DNA of 6,846 bases from Prevotellaceae bacterium (GTDB lineage: Bacteria; Bacteroidota; Bacteroidia; Bacteroidales; UBA932): contig JAITAP010000222.1 of assembly GCA_031284065.1 (NCBI GenBank), positions 1-6,846 of the forward strand, given 5' to 3'. A program made the translations under genes and the position numbers. Positions 6,230 to 6,846 of the stretch are shown in pieces; position 1 is the first letter of the stretch, and each line of letters begins with the position of its first letter. Under the pieces are notes generated by a model. The model saw nothing but the letters and a program-made list of their open reading frames with translations, was not told the origin of the DNA and did not search any database.

Positions 6230-6298
6230 GCCGCCGCCCGGGAGACAGTATGCACCGGAGAAGTAGGGGTATGGATGTATTTTTCCATTAGCGGCGGC
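6230..6298. repeat. Inverted repeat GCCGCCGC/GCGGCGGC in the leader
   Basis: Arms at 6230-6237 and 6291-6298 are exact complements. In leader RNA they would enclose the short frame's ATG (6288). A second pairing, GGAAAA (6286-6281 on the minus strand) with TTTTCC (6226-6221), would cross the first, so the two are alternatives or a pseudoknot. No riboswitch class is recognised. Confidence 0.35.
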
Positions 6299-6320
6299 TA
6301 TTTTGTAAAACTTATGCGGA

Positions 6321-6350
6321 CAAAGGTAGGAGTTTTTGGTGCAGAAGCAA
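6321..6350 (-). promoter_or_regulatory. Promoter of the glycosyltransferase operon leader
   Basis: The reverse strand reads TACCTTTG at 6328-6321, exact to TAnnTTTG, with TTGC at 6350-6347 as a weak -33 box 18 bases upstream. It is the only exact -7 match I found between the GT2 start and 6466. Transcription would run left through the hairpin and C tract into GT2 and GT-C, with a leader of about 345 bases. Confidence 0.5.
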
Positions 6351-6466
6351 GGAAAAGGGGCAATAAAATTTCTTAAATTCAAAGAGATTTTGGTATAATT
6401 TCCTTTTAGTTTGGGTAAACTTCTGCCATCAGCGCCTAAAAATTTTGCTTTTCCATTGCCCCCGCG

Positions 6467-6595
6467 CGTCATTCCGAGCGGAGCGAGGAACATCCCACCT
6501 TAGCGCCAAACCCTTGCTGCCGCGATGTGGCAAAAATGGCGGGAGGTTCCTCCGCTGCGCGCGCTCGTGCCTCACGCGCTCCGGTCGGAATGACG
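6467..6595. repeat. Dispersed-type intergenic repeat with CGTCATTCCGA ends
   Basis: CGTCATTCCGA (6467-6477) and TCGGAATGACG (6585-6595) are perfect 11-bp inverted ends. A second inner pair, GAGGAAC (6485-6491) and GTTCCTC (6546-6552), is also inverted. Repeats beginning GTCATTCCGAGCGGAGCGAGG are familiar from intergenic regions of many bacterial genomes, where they occur in many copies. No transposase is nearby. Short frames crossing it are artefacts of the repeat. Confidence 0.65.
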
Positions 6596-6621
6596 GGTGG
6601 GGGGACACGATGTTCGGCGCA

Positions 6622-6660
6622 AGCCTCCCCTCTCCTTTGGAGAGGGGTCGGGGGTGAGGT
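6622..6660. repeat. Dispersed-type hairpin repeat CCCCTCTCC-ttt-GGAGAGGGG
   Basis: A perfect 9-bp stem (6627-6635 with 6639-6647) and 3-base loop is followed by TCGGGGGTGAGGT. The motif is a widely seen intergenic repeat, often mis-annotated as short peptides with LTPDPSPKERG-like sequences on the reverse strand. It is a different repeat type from the one ending 26 bases earlier. Confidence 0.65.
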
Positions 6661-6732
6661 CTGGGAGTGAGGTGTTGCAGATCGCTTGCATTTTTTCATT
6701 CCGTAGCACTACTGACCGACTAAAAAAACAGG

Positions 6733-6763
6733 AAAAAAAAAGGGCGGCCCTTGCAGGTCGCCC
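6733..6763 (-). terminator. Rho-independent terminator, minus strand
   Basis: On the reverse strand GGGCGACC (6763-6756), loop TGCAAG, GGCCGCCC (6749-6742) form an 8-bp stem with one G-U pair, followed directly by nine T (6741-6733). This is a textbook intrinsic terminator for leftward transcription. It ends either the candidate small RNA or a gene right of the window. Confidence 0.85.
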
Positions 6764-6808
6764 CAAAGTTGTAATTTTGTTGTTGCAACACAATAAAACA
6801 TACAACTT
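6733..6808 (-). ncRNA. Candidate small RNA of about 76 nt with two hairpins
   Basis: Starting near 6808, just after the -7 element at 6821-6814, the reverse strand begins AAGTTGTA (6808-6801), which pairs with TACAACTT (6773-6766). Inside, AAAA/TTTT (6795-6798 with 6775-6778) and TTGT/ACAA (6793-6790 with 6783-6780) extend the hairpin across short internal loops. The second hairpin is the terminator at 6763-6733 with its U9 tail. No reading frame of useful length fits. Promoter, hairpin and terminator in such a compact order suggest an autonomous small RNA; I do not recognise the family. The alternative is a terminator of an upstream gene with chance upstream pairing. Confidence 0.45.
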
Positions 6809-6813
6809 ATGGG

Positions 6814-6821
6814 CAAAGATA
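6814..6821 (-). promoter_or_regulatory. Candidate -7 element for the small RNA
   Basis: The reverse strand reads TATCTTTG, exact to TAnnTTTG, six bases before the first base of the small-RNA hairpin. The -33 position falls at the window edge and inside the right inverted repeat, with no TTTG visible, so the promoter is only half supported. Confidence 0.45.
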
Positions 6822-6846
6822 GCCAAAAACATTTAGTCGGTCAGCC

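Larger units (their letters stand above)
5984..6288 (-). pseudogene. Possible short leader reading frame interrupted at a C11 tract
   Basis: From ATG at 6288-6286, about 33 bases after an exact TAnnTTTG, the reverse strand encodes MEKYIHTPTSPV and on to a proline run over the C homopolymer (6206-6196), then stops 35 codons in, just past the tract. One more C (12 rather than 11), or two fewer (9), would join it to a downstream frame of more than 60 codons that ends at TAA 5986-5984, 16 bases before the GT2 start. The predicted peptide resembles no family I know, so this may be chance; the positions relative to promoter and GT2 are what make it notable. Confidence 0.2.
6712..6844. mobile_element. 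133-base cassette bounded by 13-bp perfect inverted repeats (MITE-like)
   Basis: CTGACCGACTAAA (6712-6724) and TTTAGTCGGTCAG (6832-6844) are perfect inverted repeats 107 bases apart. Between them lie a minus-strand -7 element, a structured short transcript region and a strong minus-strand terminator. Only two bases remain beyond the right end, so a target-site duplication cannot be judged. It could instead be a structured intergenic region of a minus-strand gene beyond the edge. Confidence 0.4.
5968..6846. other. Non-coding region right of the glycosyltransferase operon
   Basis: About 880 bases contain no convincing intact gene on either strand. From left to right they hold the presumed GT2 leader with a disrupted short reading frame (5984-6288), a 29-base palindrome (6165-6193), an 11-base G run (6196-6206), a minus-strand promoter (6321-6350), a stretch without recognisable features (6352-6466), two dispersed-type repeats (6467-6660), and the small-RNA cassette (6712-6844). 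A perfect 7-bp inverted repeat, ATTTTCG-tt-CGAAAAT, lies near 6059-6074 with no assigned role. Open frames here are short, lack domains and run through repeats or homopolymers. Confidence 0.6.

Noticed and set aside
6158..6376. A 72-codon plus-strand frame crossing the palindrome and G11 tract
   Set aside because: Its N-terminus is encoded by the palindrome and its glycine run by the homopolymer; no promoter, RBS or domain supports it.
6391..6400. A sigma70-like -10 sequence (TATAAT) on the plus strand
   Set aside because: The genome appears to use the TAnnTTTG type of promoter, there is no matching -35, and no gene follows.
6212..6493. A 93-codon minus-strand frame
   Set aside because: It begins inside the dispersed repeat, runs across the promoter at 6321 and shows no family resemblance.
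1..6846. CRISPR array, tRNA, rRNA or transposase gene
   Set aside because: No regularly spaced repeats, no tRNA or rRNA-like sequence and no transposase motifs were seen on either strand.

Overview
The window looks like chromosomal DNA from a member of the Bacteroidota, probably near Bacteroidales. The grounds are internal: start codons lack Shine-Dalgarno sequences and are preceded by A-rich stretches, several genes have the Bacteroidota -7 promoter element TAnnTTTG at the expected distance, and the HTH regulator and HAD phosphatase read like common Bacteroidota family members. No rRNA, tRNA, CRISPR array or transposase is visible.

Layout from left to right. (1) 1-874, minus: a SAM-dependent methyltransferase whose C-terminus is cut by the window edge. 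(2) 875-996: a divergent regulatory region with two copies of the operator-like palindrome TGACAA-N2-TTGTCA. (3) 997-1248, plus: an 83-residue XRE-family HTH regulator, the obvious candidate for binding those palindromes. (4) 1393-2052, plus: a HAD phosphatase of the phosphoglycolate phosphatase type with its own promoter. (5) 2104-3375, minus, convergent with the phosphatase: a GT-B fold family 4 glycosyltransferase with its own promoter at 3421-3428. (6) 3540-5243 and 5251-5967, minus, 7 bases apart: a multi-pass GT-C membrane glycosyltransferase preceded by a family 2 polyprenyl-phosphate sugar synthase. (7) 5968-6846: about 880 bases without a convincing intact gene. It holds a probable long leader of the glycosyltransferase operon with an 11-base C homopolymer and a 29-base palindrome, two dispersed-type intergenic repeats, and at the right edge a 133-base inverted-repeat cassette that contains what looks like a complete small-RNA gene on the minus strand.

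How the genes fit together (inference): the family 2 enzyme would load a sugar onto polyprenyl phosphate at the inner face of the membrane. After flipping, the GT-C enzyme next to it would transfer that sugar to an acceptor on the periplasmic side. The family 4 transferase and the methyltransferase are plausible further envelope-glycan enzymes. The phosphatase is probably unrelated housekeeping. The parts least explained by ordinary annotation are the operator pair, the homopolymer-bearing leader and the right-edge small-RNA cassette.
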